The translations under genes were made by a program, and so were the position numbers. A model generated the notes under the pieces. The model worked only from the letters and a program-made list of their open reading frames with translations, had not been told where the DNA came from and made no database searches. From NCBI GenBank assembly GCA_963839725.1, contig CAWIWT010000001.1:581618-645617 (forward strand): a DNA stretch of 64,000 nucleotides, in the 5' to 3' direction. Shown here in pieces: positions 27,206 to 36,110 of this stretch; positions within the stretch are counted from its first letter, which is position 1, and each line of letters opens with the position of its first letter. The DNA is from Kumtagia sp963839725. GTDB taxonomy: Bacteria > Pseudomonadota > Alphaproteobacteria > Rhizobiales > Rhizobiaceae.

Positions 27206-27380
27206 GACAAACAGACTCTGAGTTCTCGGACAACAGTCGGCGACCGGCTCCCCCAGATCGCGACCATAGTGGGAATACATCGCCAACTGACAGCAAAAGC
27301 CCGGCTAAGGCAAGTCCGCCGACCGGTCGAGTGGCCGTTCGGCGAGCTCTGTGGAAAACCACCTGGAGCGGTTGCGATTC

Positions 27381-28916
27381 TTATGCCTGATCGCTGATCA
27401 GCCGCCGCAACAATTCGAGTTCTTGGGCAAGCGAGTTGTCGCTTCCCGACAGGTCCTCGATCTTCCGCACGGCGTGGAGCACGGTCGTATGATCGCGGCC
27501 ACCGAAGCGCCTGCCGATCTCCGGTAATGAACGCGGTGTCATGATCTTGGCAAGATACATCGCGACTTGCCGCGGCTTGACGATGGTGCGGGTGCGCCGG
27601 TTCGACAGAAGCTCCGTCTTCGACACATTGTAGTGTTTCGCGACGATGCGCTGGATGTCCTCGATACGCGGCCGCTTCGGTTCGCCAGGGCGGTACATGT
27701 GGCGCAGGATATCGTCGATGCGATCGATCGAAATCTGCGGTTCGAAGCTCTGACGGAACAGCAACTGGTTGAACGCACCTTCCAGCTCGCGGCCGCTGCC
27801 GGTCACCGTGCGGGCAATGTGGTCGAGCACAGCATCAGCGATATCGACATTGGTGTCCTCGGTCTTGGCCGTAACGAGACGCAACTTCAGCATGCCTAGG
27901 CGCATAGCGTAGTCCGGCGCGGCCATTTCGAGCGCGACGCCCCCGATCAAGCGCGAACGGACGCGCGGCTCAAGTGACTCCAACTCCGCCGGCGGACGGT
28001 CAGCCGCCACCACCACCTGCTTGGCACTGTCGAGCAGCATGTTGATGAGATGGCAGAACTCGTTCTGGATCGACTTGCCCTGCAGGAACTGCATGTCGTC
28101 GATGATCAGAAGGTCGATGTCGCGTAGCTGTTCTTTCAGTGTCAGCGCGTTGTTGTCGCGGATCGCGGTGGCAAAGCGCCACATGAAATACTCTGCGGTC
28201 AGATAGACGACCCGTGCTTTCGGATTCTGCCGCACGGCCTCGGCGGCGATTGCCTGCAGCAGGTGGGTCTTGCCCAGGCCGACCGAGGCATGAAGGAACA
28301 ACGGGTTGAAGCGGGAAACGGATTCCGCCACGGCCTTTGCCGCCGCCAGCGCAACGCGGTTGGACGGGCCTTCGATGAAGGTCTCGAATGTGTAGCGCGG
28401 GTCGAGCGGTGAGCCGAGCACGCTGCTCTTGACTTCGCTCTCGACAACAAGCGGGCGCTTCGAAGTGTCGCGTGAGGTCGCGGGTACCGGCGTGGTGCCG
28501 GAAGACAGCGCCGAATGAATCTGACGCGTTGCCTTGCGCGAAGCGTCCCCTTCCGACGCATTGGTCAATCGGGTCGCATTGCGAACGATGAACTCGACTT
28601 TCAGGATTTCAGGGGCTTCGCGCTTCCAAAGCTCGATAACCACGTCGAGATAGTGACTATTGATCCAAGAACGCAGAAACGCAGTTGGTACGGAGATGCG
28701 GACAAGGCCCCTGGAGGCCTCGGCAACTTTCATGCGTCCAAACCAGCTTGAAAAAACTTCGGTGCCAAGCCGTGCCTTCAACTGTGTCTTGACCCGCTCG
28801 AACACCGCATCCGCACTCTCCGCCGCCATGCTGGTCTCCTCGACAAGCTCAACCGGGAAAGGGAACCCGGAATTCACTTCCCTTTCGATGCCACTGTGCA
28901 TTTGATCCCACCTCAT
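27381..28916 (-). CDS. dnaA: Chromosomal replication initiator DnaA
   Basis: A 511-residue AAA+ initiator. Domain I (FERVKTQLKARLGTEVFSSW) is followed by a linker, the AAA+ core with Walker A ASVGLGKTHLLQA and Walker B DLLIIDDMQFLQGK, sensor residues in RVRSRLIGG, and domain IV with the DnaA-box-binding signature GGRDHTTVLHAVRKIE. The N-terminal 25 residues are less certain; a later ATG (MAAESADAVFER) could be the true start. An AT-rich region with two DnaA boxes lies upstream. Confidence 0.96.
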   Translation of the reverse strand: MRWDQMHSGIEREVNSGFPFPVELVEETSMAAESADAVFERVKTQLKARLGTEVFSSWFGRMKVAEASRGLVRISVPTAFLRSWINSHYLDVVIELWKREAPEILKVEFIVRNATRLTNASEGDASRKATRQIHSALSSGTTPVPATSRDTSKRPLVVESEVKSSVLGSPLDPRYTFETFIEGPSNRVALAAAKAVAESVSRFNPLFLHASVGLGKTHLLQAIAAEAVRQNPKARVVYLTAEYFMWRFATAIRDNNALTLKEQLRDIDLLIIDDMQFLQGKSIQNEFCHLINMLLDSAKQVVVAADRPPAELESLEPRVRSRLIGGVALEMAAPDYAMRLGMLKLRLVTAKTEDTNVDIADAVLDHIARTVTGSGRELEGAFNQLLFRQSFEPQISIDRIDDILRHMYRPGEPKRPRIEDIQRIVAKHYNVSKTELLSNRRTRTIVKPRQVAMYLAKIMTPRSLPEIGRRFGGRDHTTVLHAVRKIEDLSGSDNSLAQELELLRRLISDQA

Positions 28917-29427
28917 TGTTCCCCTGTCGCCTCGCAGCGAGCGTCGCGATCATTGTTGTTTTGCCCCAATGTTATACGCACACCGCCTTGTAAGGGGAGG
29001 CGCGAGCTGTTCGCATTGCGCACCCTCCTCAAGTCGATAAGCATCCGCCCCGGTCCGACCAACAGGAGCTCAAAATTTTTCTGACGCTGCTGCAACCCCA
29101 CTCTTCATTCTACTCGAAAAGCACACCTGTCCCGCACACGGAAAAATCCGTGAGTTGTCCCCGCCAACTTGCTAGGATTGGTCTGGCCCAAGGCCCGTCT
29201 CTTCGATGAGGTGAACATTACAGAAGCTAAGGGTCGCCCCGCAAGTGTGGACCTAACTGTTTTTTTACCTTAGCCGGCAACGAACGCCTCGAATTCGCTC
29301 CGTCGCGAGGAAGGCTGTTCGAACCAAAACCTTGTGAATCAAAACCTTTCCCCGGATTGGCAAAAATAACACTGCCGACGAAATATTTCTCTTGACAAAA
29401 AAAGCAGCCGACCTGAACGGCAGCCCA

Positions 29428-29447
29428 TGTGGATAAGCTGTGGATAA
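29428..29447. promoter_or_regulatory. Two DnaA boxes upstream of dnaA
   Basis: Two perfect TGTGGATAA sites (29428-29436 and 29439-29447; reverse complement TTATCCACA) are spaced by two bases next to an AT-rich tract (29380-29490). They suit DnaA autoregulation or a replication origin. The 28917-29624 interval otherwise holds no gene; a TATAAC -10-like element on the minus strand (28971-28976) is possible. Confidence 0.7.
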
Positions 29448-29525
29448 ACTAGTGCTAGAGATCTGAAAAATATATCAAAAACATAATGGGACGGCAATCT
29501 CATGTGAACCCCTGACAGGGCAGTC

Positions 29526-29563
29526 TTCGGGTAATATTCAGGGATTCCGCGAGGTTACCCGAA
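29526..29563. repeat. Inverted repeat in the dnaA-rpsT interval
   Basis: Perfect 9-bp arms ttcgggtaa (29526-29534) and ttacccgaa (29555-29563) flank 20 bases. It is 80 bp from the DnaA boxes and on no gene. It may be a protein-binding site; no T-run follows. Confidence 0.5.
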
Positions 29564-29624
29564 CATACCGCAAGGTAAGCTGACTGCGTGAGAGATCGCT
29601 GCTGTAGTCCCGGTTGGCGCACAG

Positions 29625-29649
29625 AAAAACCCGGCCTTGCGACCGGGTT
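29625..29649 (-). terminator. Intrinsic terminator of rpsT
   Basis: The stem aacccgg/ccgggtt (628-634 with 643-649) is followed on the minus strand by TTTTT, 32 bases after the rpsT stop. Confidence 0.8.
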
Positions 29650-29680
29650 CATCACGTCAATTCCAACGGATTGATTTTGC

Positions 29681-29947
29681 TTAAGCGGACAGTGTCTTCA
29701 GGCGCTGAGCCAGACGCGATACCTTCCGCGAAGCCGTATTCCTGTGCAGCACGCCCTTGGTGGCGGCGCGCATCAATTCCGGCTGTGCGGCCTGGAGGGC
29801 AGCTTCGGCTGCCGTCTTGTCGCCAGCGGCCAATGCCTCTTCGACCTTGCGGATATAAGTACGCACGCGCGACCGGCGGTTCTTGTTGATCGCGGCGCGG
29901 CGGGCGATCTTGCGCGTAGCCTTCTTGGCCGAAGATGTATTGGCCAT
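29681..29947 (-). CDS. rpsT: 30S ribosomal protein S20
   Basis: An 88-residue, very basic helical protein: MANTSSAKKATRKIARRAAI at the start, NKNRRSRVRTYIRKVEEAL, then KGVLHRNTASRKVSRLAQRL. It binds the 5' domain of 16S rRNA. It is divergent from nothing and stands alone with its own promoter and terminator upstream of the dnaA region, the usual rhizobial order. Confidence 0.96.
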   Translation of the reverse strand: MANTSSAKKATRKIARRAAINKNRRSRVRTYIRKVEEALAAGDKTAAEAALQAAQPELMRAATKGVLHRNTASRKVSRLAQRLKTLSA

Positions 29948-29998
29948 GTTGCCTCTCTTCTGATCTCGGTGACGTCAGCCCGGACATGGAACCCGGGC

Positions 29999-30027
29999 AA
30001 AAAAGTTCGGGCAGCCAAAGGCCGCCC
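29999..30027 (-). terminator. Terminator-like hairpin in the rpsT leader
   Basis: A 7-bp stem (gggcggc with gctgccc on the minus strand, one G-U) and 5-base loop is followed after GAAC by TTTTTT. It lies between the rpsT promoter (30041-30068) and the start codon, so any transcript of rpsT must pass it: a candidate attenuator. Confidence 0.55.
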
Positions 30028-30040
30028 TGATTGGCGCGGC

Positions 30041-30068
30041 TTATAGATGAGCTTTCCGCTGCCGTCAA
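30041..30068 (-). promoter_or_regulatory. rpsT promoter
   Basis: Minus-strand TTGACG (30068-30063) and CTATAA/TATAAG (30046-30040) have 16-17-base spacing, a near-consensus housekeeping promoter about 90 bases before the rpsT ATG. Confidence 0.6.
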
Positions 30069-30106
30069 CGCAGTTTTGGCAGGCTGACACCGCGCCATCG
30101 CAACCT

Positions 30107-30880
30107 TCACCGGTTCTTGAAGTTCGGCGTCCGCTTCTCGGCAAACGCCGCCATGCCTTCCTTCTGGTCCTCGAAGGCAAACAGCGAGTGGAACAGCCGC
30201 CGCTCGAAGCGCAACCCCTCGCCGAGTGTGGTCTCGAACGCGCGGTTGACGGCCTCCTTCACCATCATTGTCGCCGGCAAGGAAAACTCCGCGATCCTCG
30301 CAGCAGCTTTCATCGCCTCATCGAGCAATTCGCCCGCAGGCACGACGCGCGACACCAGACCGCAGCGTTCGGCTTCCGCGACATCCATCATCCGTCCAGT
30401 CAGGCACATGTCCATCGCCTTCGACTTGCCGACGAAACGGGTCAGCCGCTGCGAGCCGCCCATGCCGGGAATGACGCCAAGCGTGATCTCCGGCTGTCCG
30501 AATTTCGCTGTTTCGGCGGCAATTATGAAGTCGCACATCATTGCAAGCTCGCAGCCGCCACCAAGCGCATAGCCGGACACCGCCGCGATGATCGGCTTTC
30601 GTACACGGGCGAACGCCTCCCAGCCGGTAAAAAAATCGGCCAGATACATTTCGGCGTAGGTTTTGGCCTGCATCTCCTTGATATCGGCGCCGGCCGCGAA
30701 GGCCTTTTCCGATCCGGTCAACACCATCGCGGCGATATTCGCATCGGCTTCAAACGCTTGCGTGGAGGCGAGCAACTCGGAGAGCACTTGGCTGTTCAAG
30801 GCGTTGAGCGCCTTTGGTCTGTTGATCGTGATCAGGCCGACCTTGCCCCGCGACTCTACAAGGATCGTCTCGTAAGCCAT
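30107..30880 (-). CDS. Enoyl-CoA hydratase
   Basis: A 257-residue crotonase-fold enzyme that hydrates enoyl-CoA in fatty-acid beta-oxidation. The oxyanion-hole segments are KAFAAGADIKEMQ and ALGGGCELAMMCD; the two catalytic glutamates sit in GCELAMM and FGQPEITLGVIPG. These match the mitochondrial-type short-chain hydratase (ECHS1/FadB-like). The start at 30880 is MAYETILV with ggagcgctgaa upstream; the longer frame runs through a repeat. It lies upstream of rpsT on the same strand, the standard rhizobial order mutM-echA-rpsT. Confidence 0.92.
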   Translation of the reverse strand: MAYETILVESRGKVGLITINRPKALNALNSQVLSELLASTQAFEADANIAAMVLTGSEKAFAAGADIKEMQAKTYAEMYLADFFTGWEAFARVRKPIIAAVSGYALGGGCELAMMCDFIIAAETAKFGQPEITLGVIPGMGGSQRLTRFVGKSKAMDMCLTGRMMDVAEAERCGLVSRVVPAGELLDEAMKAAARIAEFSLPATMMVKEAVNRAFETTLGEGLRFERRLFHSLFAFEDQKEGMAAFAEKRTPNFKNR

Positions 30881-30898
30881 TTCAGCGCTCCTTCGCCG

Positions 30899-31010
30899 GT
30901 CGAGGTTCGTCGGTCGAAATTCGTCGGTCGTCGTTCGGCACGAGTGACTGTTGGCCGACGGGTCGAGCTTCCATCGACGCGTGACCGACGACTGACGATC
31001 CACGACCGAC
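30899..31010. repeat. Array of degenerate CGTCGGTCG repeats
   Basis: The interval between echA and mutM is built from variants of cgtcggtcg and cgaccgacg in both orientations (for example at 30909, 30922 and 31001). A related block lies at 20440-20485. No gene is seen. Confidence 0.5.
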
Positions 31011-31014
31011 TAAC

Positions 31015-31908
31015 CTATTTCTGGCAGGAGCGGCAATAGAAGGTCGATCGCCCGGATTGAACTTGTCGTTCGATATGCCCGCCGCAGCCGAGCCTGGTGC
31101 AGGGCTCGCCCTCGCGGTCATAGACGGAGAAGGAGTGTTGGAAATAGCCGAGCGAGCCGTCCGTCTGGATGTGGTCGCGCAACGACGAGCCACCGGCTTC
31201 GATAGCCTCGGCAATCACCGCGCGAATGGCTTGCGACAGCGCATCGCTGCGGGCAATCGCCTGCTTGCCTTTGCCGGAAATCGTGCCGGCGCTGCGAGCC
31301 GGCGAGAGTTCGGCGCGCCAGAGCGCTTCGCACACATATATATTGCCTAAACCGGCGATCGTCTTCTGGTCGAGCAGTGCCGCCTTGAGGGGCGCGATCC
31401 TGTTGCGCAGCAGGTCGCGCAGCATTGCCCCATCGAGCGCATTGCCGGTGGGTTCCGGACCAAGGCCGGCAAGCATCGGATGGTTGAGGATGCCATCTTC
31501 CGCAAACAGCATGAAGCCGAAGCGGCGCGGATCGTTGAAGATGATGCGCGCAGGCTTGCCACCATTGGCGGTGAGGTGAAACACCACGTGATCATGCGCC
31601 GCCAGCTTCGAGCGCTCACGATGGAAATCGCCCGGCATCAAACCTTCGCCGTCACCGGCTTCGATGCGAAACGAGCCGGACATGCCGAGATGGCAAATCA
31701 AAGTCGGCGCGTCCGCGACGTCGATCAGGAGGTATTTTGCCCGCCGTGCAAGTCCGGTAATCGACTTTCCCGCCAGCCGCTCGGCAAAGTACGGCGGAAA
31801 CGGGAAGCGCAGATCCTTGCGGCGAAGCTCGACGCGCTCGATCCGCGCGCCCTCCATCACCGGCTGCAAGCCCCGCCGGACCGTTTCGACCTCGGGTAAC
31901 TCAGGCAT
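31015..31908 (-). CDS. mutM: Formamidopyrimidine-DNA glycosylase
   Basis: A 297-residue base-excision repair enzyme (Fpg) that removes 8-oxoguanine. The catalytic N-terminus MPELPEVETVRRGL, the helix-two-turn-helix QKTIAGLGNIYVCEALW and the C-terminal zinc finger (C..C...C..C, ending TFYCRSCQK) are all present. ATG 31908 must be the start because Pro2 is the nucleophile. The first 8 bases overlap the end of deoB. Confidence 0.97.
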   Translation of the reverse strand: MPELPEVETVRRGLQPVMEGARIERVELRRKDLRFPFPPYFAERLAGKSITGLARRAKYLLIDVADAPTLICHLGMSGSFRIEAGDGEGLMPGDFHRERSKLAAHDHVVFHLTANGGKPARIIFNDPRRFGFMLFAEDGILNHPMLAGLGPEPTGNALDGAMLRDLLRNRIAPLKAALLDQKTIAGLGNIYVCEALWRAELSPARSAGTISGKGKQAIARSDALSQAIRAVIAEAIEAGGSSLRDHIQTDGSLGYFQHSFSVYDREGEPCTRLGCGGHIERQVQSGRSTFYCRSCQK

Positions 31909-33139
31909 GGTTTGCAATCGACCGCGCAAACGGGGTTCCGTGCGGACCTTTCTCCAGGCCGAGATGCTCAGCGATTGTTTCGCCGATATCCGCATATGTC
32001 GGGCGCAGTCCGACCGACCCGCCCTTGCCGCCGGCGATGATCCCAAAAACCGGCACGCGTTCGCGCGTGTGATCACTGCCATGCCAGGTCGGATCGCAGC
32101 CATGGTCGGCGGTGAGCAGCAGCAGATCGCCATATTTGAGCTTTGCCAGCGCCTCAGGCAGCCGGCGATCGAAGGCTTCGAGTGCGGCCGCATAGCCGGC
32201 GACATCGCGGCGGTGTCCAAACTCCGTGTCAAAGTCGACAAAATTGGCAAAGACGAGGTCGCCGTCGGCGGCTTCATCCATGGCATCGAGCGTCTTGTCG
32301 AACAGCGGTAGATTGCCTGGCGCCTTGCGAACCTCGCTGACGCCGCGATGGGTGAAGATATCGCCGATCTTGCCCATGCAGATCGTCTTGCGGCCATCGG
32401 CCAGGAGTCGGTCGAGAATAGTCGGCTCCGGCGGCGGCACGGCGAGATCGCGGCGATTACCGGTGCGTTCGAAAGTAGCGGCGGTTTCGCCGATAAACGG
32501 ACGCGCGATCACCCGGCCGATGTTCAGCGGATCGACGAGCTTACGGACCGTCCTGCACAGCGCGTAAAGCCGCTCCAGGCCGAAATGCGTCTCATGCGCG
32601 GCGATCTGGATGACGGAATCGGCGGATGTGTAGCAGATCGGCTTACCGGTGCGAATGTGCTCCTCGCCGAACTTCTCGATTATCGCCGTGCCGGACGCGT
32701 GGCAATTGGCGAGGATGCCGGGCAGATTTCCGCGGCTGACGATCGCGTCCACCAGATCCTTTGGAAACGTCGGAACCGTTTGGGGAAAATAGCCCCAGTT
32801 GAAAGGCACCGGTACCCCGGCAATTTCCCAGTGACCGGTGATTGTGTCCTTGCCGTTTGATGTTTCTTCTGCGGCGCCGTTGAACGAGCCGTCGCGCGAC
32901 TGCGCTTCCGGGAACGGGTCCGTTCCGTTTGCTAATCGCGCGGCCTGTCCTAGCCCGAGAGAAGCCATTACAGGCAGAGTAAGCTTACCCTTACGTAGCC
33001 CTTCGCGATCGGCATTGCCGGCAGCGGCAGCCTTTGCGATATGGCCAAGCGTGTCGGACCCATCGTCGCCGAAGCGCCCGGCATCGGGAGCCCCGCCTAT
33101 GCCGAAGGAATCGAGAACAAAGAGAAATGCGCGCGCCAT
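31901..33139 (-). CDS. deoB: Phosphopentomutase
   Basis: A 412-residue alkaline-phosphatase-superfamily enzyme converting (deoxy)ribose-1-phosphate to the 5-phosphate. Metal-binding motifs are FLFVLDSFGIGGAPDAGRF, KDTITGHWE and LTADHGCDPTWHGSDHTRE. It works downstream of the nucleoside phosphorylases encoded at 61-63 kb, from which it is physically separated by 28 kb. Its stop lies inside the first codons of mutM (shared bases ATGCCTGA), so the two are probably translated as a coupled pair. Confidence 0.95.
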   Translation of the reverse strand: MARAFLFVLDSFGIGGAPDAGRFGDDGSDTLGHIAKAAAAGNADREGLRKGKLTLPVMASLGLGQAARLANGTDPFPEAQSRDGSFNGAAEETSNGKDTITGHWEIAGVPVPFNWGYFPQTVPTFPKDLVDAIVSRGNLPGILANCHASGTAIIEKFGEEHIRTGKPICYTSADSVIQIAAHETHFGLERLYALCRTVRKLVDPLNIGRVIARPFIGETAATFERTGNRRDLAVPPPEPTILDRLLADGRKTICMGKIGDIFTHRGVSEVRKAPGNLPLFDKTLDAMDEAADGDLVFANFVDFDTEFGHRRDVAGYAAALEAFDRRLPEALAKLKYGDLLLLTADHGCDPTWHGSDHTRERVPVFGIIAGGKGGSVGLRPTYADIGETIAEHLGLEKGPHGTPFARSIANHA

Positions 33140-33307
33140 GGTTCAATCCGAGGAACATCCACTGTGACAAATAGGCTTGGGTTTCAGGATTGGCAAACCG
33201 AGAGGGGAGGCCATTAAGCTTTGTGAACACCGGCTGAACGCGCGCAGTGGCTACGGTTCAGGCAGCCCATGCACAATGAGCCGCATCCAGTTTGTTTGGG
33301 TGCAGTC

Positions 33308-33460
33308 ATGCTTATATCGCGTCTTGCCGCTGTTCTTGTCCTCGTTCTCTCCTTTGGCGCTGCCATGTCCCACATCGTGGGCCGCAACGTCGACCACATG
33401 AACATCCAGCCGACCTCGATGAGCCTTTGCGACTCCTCGGGCAGGCGTCCTTGCCCGTAG
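33308..33460 (+). CDS. Possible small exported peptide (50 residues)
   Basis: From ATG 33308 the frame starts MLISRLAAVLVLVLSFGAAM, a good signal peptide or membrane helix, and ends with SLCDSSGRRPCP containing two cysteines. There is no clear ribosome site and no family was recognised. It is divergent from deoB. It could be spurious. Confidence 0.3.
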   Translation: MLISRLAAVLVLVLSFGAAMSHIVGRNVDHMNIQPTSMSLCDSSGRRPCP

Positions 33461-33643
33461 GCGCTTCTCACCGACTCTCCACCAGGCTTCTCCGCGAAGG
33501 ACTCGATTCCAACCAAACTCGTTGCTAGGTTGTCGCGCCAGTTCGGCTGCCGAATTCCGTTGCTTCCTGTTCGCAGCTTTTGTCTCAGCCGAGACGAGCC
33601 TCCATGCGGCAAGGACGCGGCAGGGACGGATGAGAGGTTTTTT

Positions 33644-34552
33644 ATGAGCGCAGATTACGAAATTCTTGATCCACGCTTCCGCCGTTTGTTCAACGGCAGC
33701 GCCAAGGTTGAGAAGCTGTTCACGGGTTGCCGGTGGGCCGAAGGCCCGGCGTATTTTGCAGCTGGCCGCTATGTCGTCTGGTCGGACATTCCGAACAACC
33801 GGATGCTGCGCTTCGATGAGGCGGATGGACGGGTAAGCGTCTTTCGCGAGCCATGTGGCAATTCGAACGGCAACACGACCGACCGCCAGGGCCGGTTGGT
33901 GTCCTGCGAACATGGCGGACGACGCGTCAGCCGTACCGAACATGACGGCAGCATCGTCACCATTGCCGACCGCTGGCAGGGCAAGCGCCTCAATTCGCCG
34001 AATGATGTCGTCGTCAAATCCGATGGATCGATCTGGTTCACCGATCCCGCCTACGGTATCGAGACGGACTATGAGGGCGATAGGGCCGAAAGCGAGATCG
34101 GCGCTTGCTACGTCTACCGTGTCGATGCAGGTACTGGTGCGGTTGACGCCGTAATCACCGATATGATGAGGCCGAATGGGATTGCCTTCTCGCCCGACGA
34201 GAGCAAGCTCTACGTCGTCGATACGGGCCGTACGCATGGTGACCATCATCCAGCGCATATGCGGGTCTTCGATGTGAAGGGCAGCAAGGTCTCCGGCGGA
34301 GATGTGTTCGCCGATTGCACCGCTGGGCTGTTCGATGGGTTCCGGCTCGACACGGAAGGCCGCATCTGGACGAGCGCCGGCGACGGCATCCATTGCTACG
34401 ACCCGGACGGAACGTTGATCGGTAAAGTGAAGGTTCCGGAGGTCGTCGCCAACTGCGTGTTCGGCGGGCCCAAGCGCAACATCTTGTATATCTGCGGTAC
34501 GACTTCGTTCTACGCAGTCCGCCTGATGGTCAACGGACTGAAACTGTACTAG
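33644..34552 (+). CDS. SMP-30/gluconolactonase family protein
   Basis: A 302-residue six-bladed beta-propeller that would hydrolyse sugar lactones. Metal- and substrate-site motifs are present: E in WAEGPAYF, N in NSNGNTTDRQGRL, the SCEHGGRRV strand, LNSPNDVVVKSDGSIWFTDP, PNGIAFSPDESKLYVVD and DGFRLDTEGRIW. The start at 33644 (MSADYEIL) follows gatgagag; the longer frame upstream shows no family match. No sugar-oxidation partner is adjacent. Confidence 0.88.
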   Translation: MSADYEILDPRFRRLFNGSAKVEKLFTGCRWAEGPAYFAAGRYVVWSDIPNNRMLRFDEADGRVSVFREPCGNSNGNTTDRQGRLVSCEHGGRRVSRTEHDGSIVTIADRWQGKRLNSPNDVVVKSDGSIWFTDPAYGIETDYEGDRAESEIGACYVYRVDAGTGAVDAVITDMMRPNGIAFSPDESKLYVVDTGRTHGDHHPAHMRVFDVKGSKVSGGDVFADCTAGLFDGFRLDTEGRIWTSAGDGIHCYDPDGTLIGKVKVPEVVANCVFGGPKRNILYICGTTSFYAVRLMVNGLKLY

Positions 34553-34791
34553 CCGCAAGGCCAGTGATTGGGACCTCGGAGCAATAGCATAATTTTCGCG
34601 CAGTCCATTGCGGGCGCTCCGTCAGAGCGGCGTTGCGCGAGAGCAAGCATTATCGGATCAGCCACAGCGTCAATATTGAACGCGATTGCGAGACATTGTT
34701 CCTTCGGCGCAAACCATCCGCGGCCGAGGGAAAGGCAAACTTTGTAGAAGCAAATGCAGTATCTGTATTTGAAGTTTTTGTTGCGAAATCT

Positions 34792-35151
34792 CTAAATTAT
34801 TTCTGTATACGAAAATGTTGCTGCAAGAACTGCCAAAATCAAAATAATAATTCCTGAAAGAAACCATTTCAGAGTGCGCTTGTATATTGGTTCCTGATCG
34901 TCGTTGACCTGCAATGATCGCCAGAGCGCCACAAGCTGAATGGCCACAGACAGCAAGAGCAGAGTTGCGGCGATCCTGGAGGTTGCCGTCCAATTTCCCT
35001 CGGCTTCAAAGCTCCAGTACTGGAAGAAATAGAGCGTGAAGCCCAGCATCACGGTAATCGCCGTGATGACGCCTTGCCGATAGCCGTTGGGCAGGGCTTT
35101 GGGCGCCTCGCGGTGTCCCGCCCGATTGTTATCCTCTCCGAGGGCCGTCAT
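34792..35151 (-). CDS. Membrane protein with three helices, unknown function
   Basis: A 119-residue protein with helices at VITAITVMLGFTLYFFQYW, IAATLLLLSVAIQLVALW and FLSGIIILILAVLAATFSY and a short hydrophilic start. The 3' third is AT-rich compared with neighbours. No family was recognised. The bases between 34553 and 34791 hold no clear gene. Confidence 0.65.
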   Translation of the reverse strand: MTALGEDNNRAGHREAPKALPNGYRQGVITAITVMLGFTLYFFQYWSFEAEGNWTATSRIAATLLLLSVAIQLVALWRSLQVNDDQEPIYKRTLKWFLSGIIILILAVLAATFSYTEII

Positions 35152-35271
35152 CGGCCCTCGCGGTTGTTGCGGCTTGCAGTGCGTTTTGGCATCGATCTGA
35201 CATTCCCCAAGCCACCATGTTGCAGGGGCGTCGCGCGGCTGTAAAGCCGCGTTGCGCGCGCCGGGCCGCGA

Positions 35272-35577
35272 TCAGTCCTTTACTGTTACGCGATACTCGC
35301 AGCGTTTGACCGGGCAGTGTTTGTCATCGACCGTCGGCACGCTGGCGAAGCGGAGGACTTCCTCCGGCTTGCAGAAGCGCGATCCAAAGACATAGCGGTC
35401 ATAAAGTGGGATCGAGGGGTTGCGGGCCGAGCGATAGCGCAAGACCGCCATGCCCTCGTTGGCGATGGTCTGCAGAACCCGTTTGCAATTCCAATTCTTG
35501 ATGTCGTAGACCGCCGCGTTTGCCGGAACCGCCGAGATTGCGAGGAGTGCCGAAAGGATGAGTGCAGTCGCTTTCAT
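35272..35577 (-). CDS. Small exported protein with cysteines
   Basis: A 101-residue protein starting with a signal peptide (MKATALILSALLAISAVPANA). The mature part has four cysteines in the pattern NCKR, RFCKPEE, KHCPVKRCEY, suggesting disulfides in the periplasm. The start at 35577 is chosen because it leaves a clean signal peptide; gagactt lies upstream. No family was recognised. Confidence 0.65.
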   Translation of the reverse strand: MKATALILSALLAISAVPANAAVYDIKNWNCKRVLQTIANEGMAVLRYRSARNPSIPLYDRYVFGSRFCKPEEVLRFASVPTVDDKHCPVKRCEYRVTVKD

Positions 35578-36110
35578 TGAAGTCTCCAAAAAGGATGCCG
35601 CGACGTTGGTTCTTTGTGGCTCGGCATCGAATGCTGTTTGATAGGATAAAGCCGTGCCGGACCGATGGCGTCGAAAAAGCCGGTTGTATCCAATATCGTT
35701 TCGACTACGCTGCCAATCTTACGCGGCCATCGAATCGCTGTCGCAGCCAAGCCGCACCGAATGCTTAATAAATTCTAAACTGAAGCTTCGGGACGCGACT
35801 CACCACGCTGCGATCAGCGTATTCGCGACAGGCGCTGCCAACAAAGTTCTCTCAAAAATCTGCGTCGTCGAGCGAACTATCGACCATACAACAATCGACC
35901 GCAAAGCCTACTGTATTGGAGCTTTCTAGGCACTTTCGATACGACCTGACATGCATGGACACTATAGCGGGTTTACCCAACGTAAGCCTTGGCAAAATCC
36001 TTTCGATATTACTGGTCACAATTTAAGTTGATCGCCGATTGACCGCCCCGGACTGACATTTTGGTTTGCTATTAACGAGTTCGTGCTAGCATTTCAAAAA
36101 AGGGCATGGG
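35578..36110. other. Gene-free stretch
   Basis: No coding frame, strong hairpin or known repeat is seen here. The right part is AT-rich and may hold the promoter of the ABC exporter gene at 36111. Confidence 0.4.

Noticed and set aside
33251..34558. 435-codon open frame on the minus strand across the SMP-30 gene
   Set aside because: It mirrors the high-GC plus-strand gene, has no recognisable motif, and the plus-strand product is a clear SMP-30 propeller.
34633..34857. 74-codon plus-strand open frame
   Set aside because: Poor composition, no ribosome site, and it overlaps the better-supported minus-strand membrane protein.
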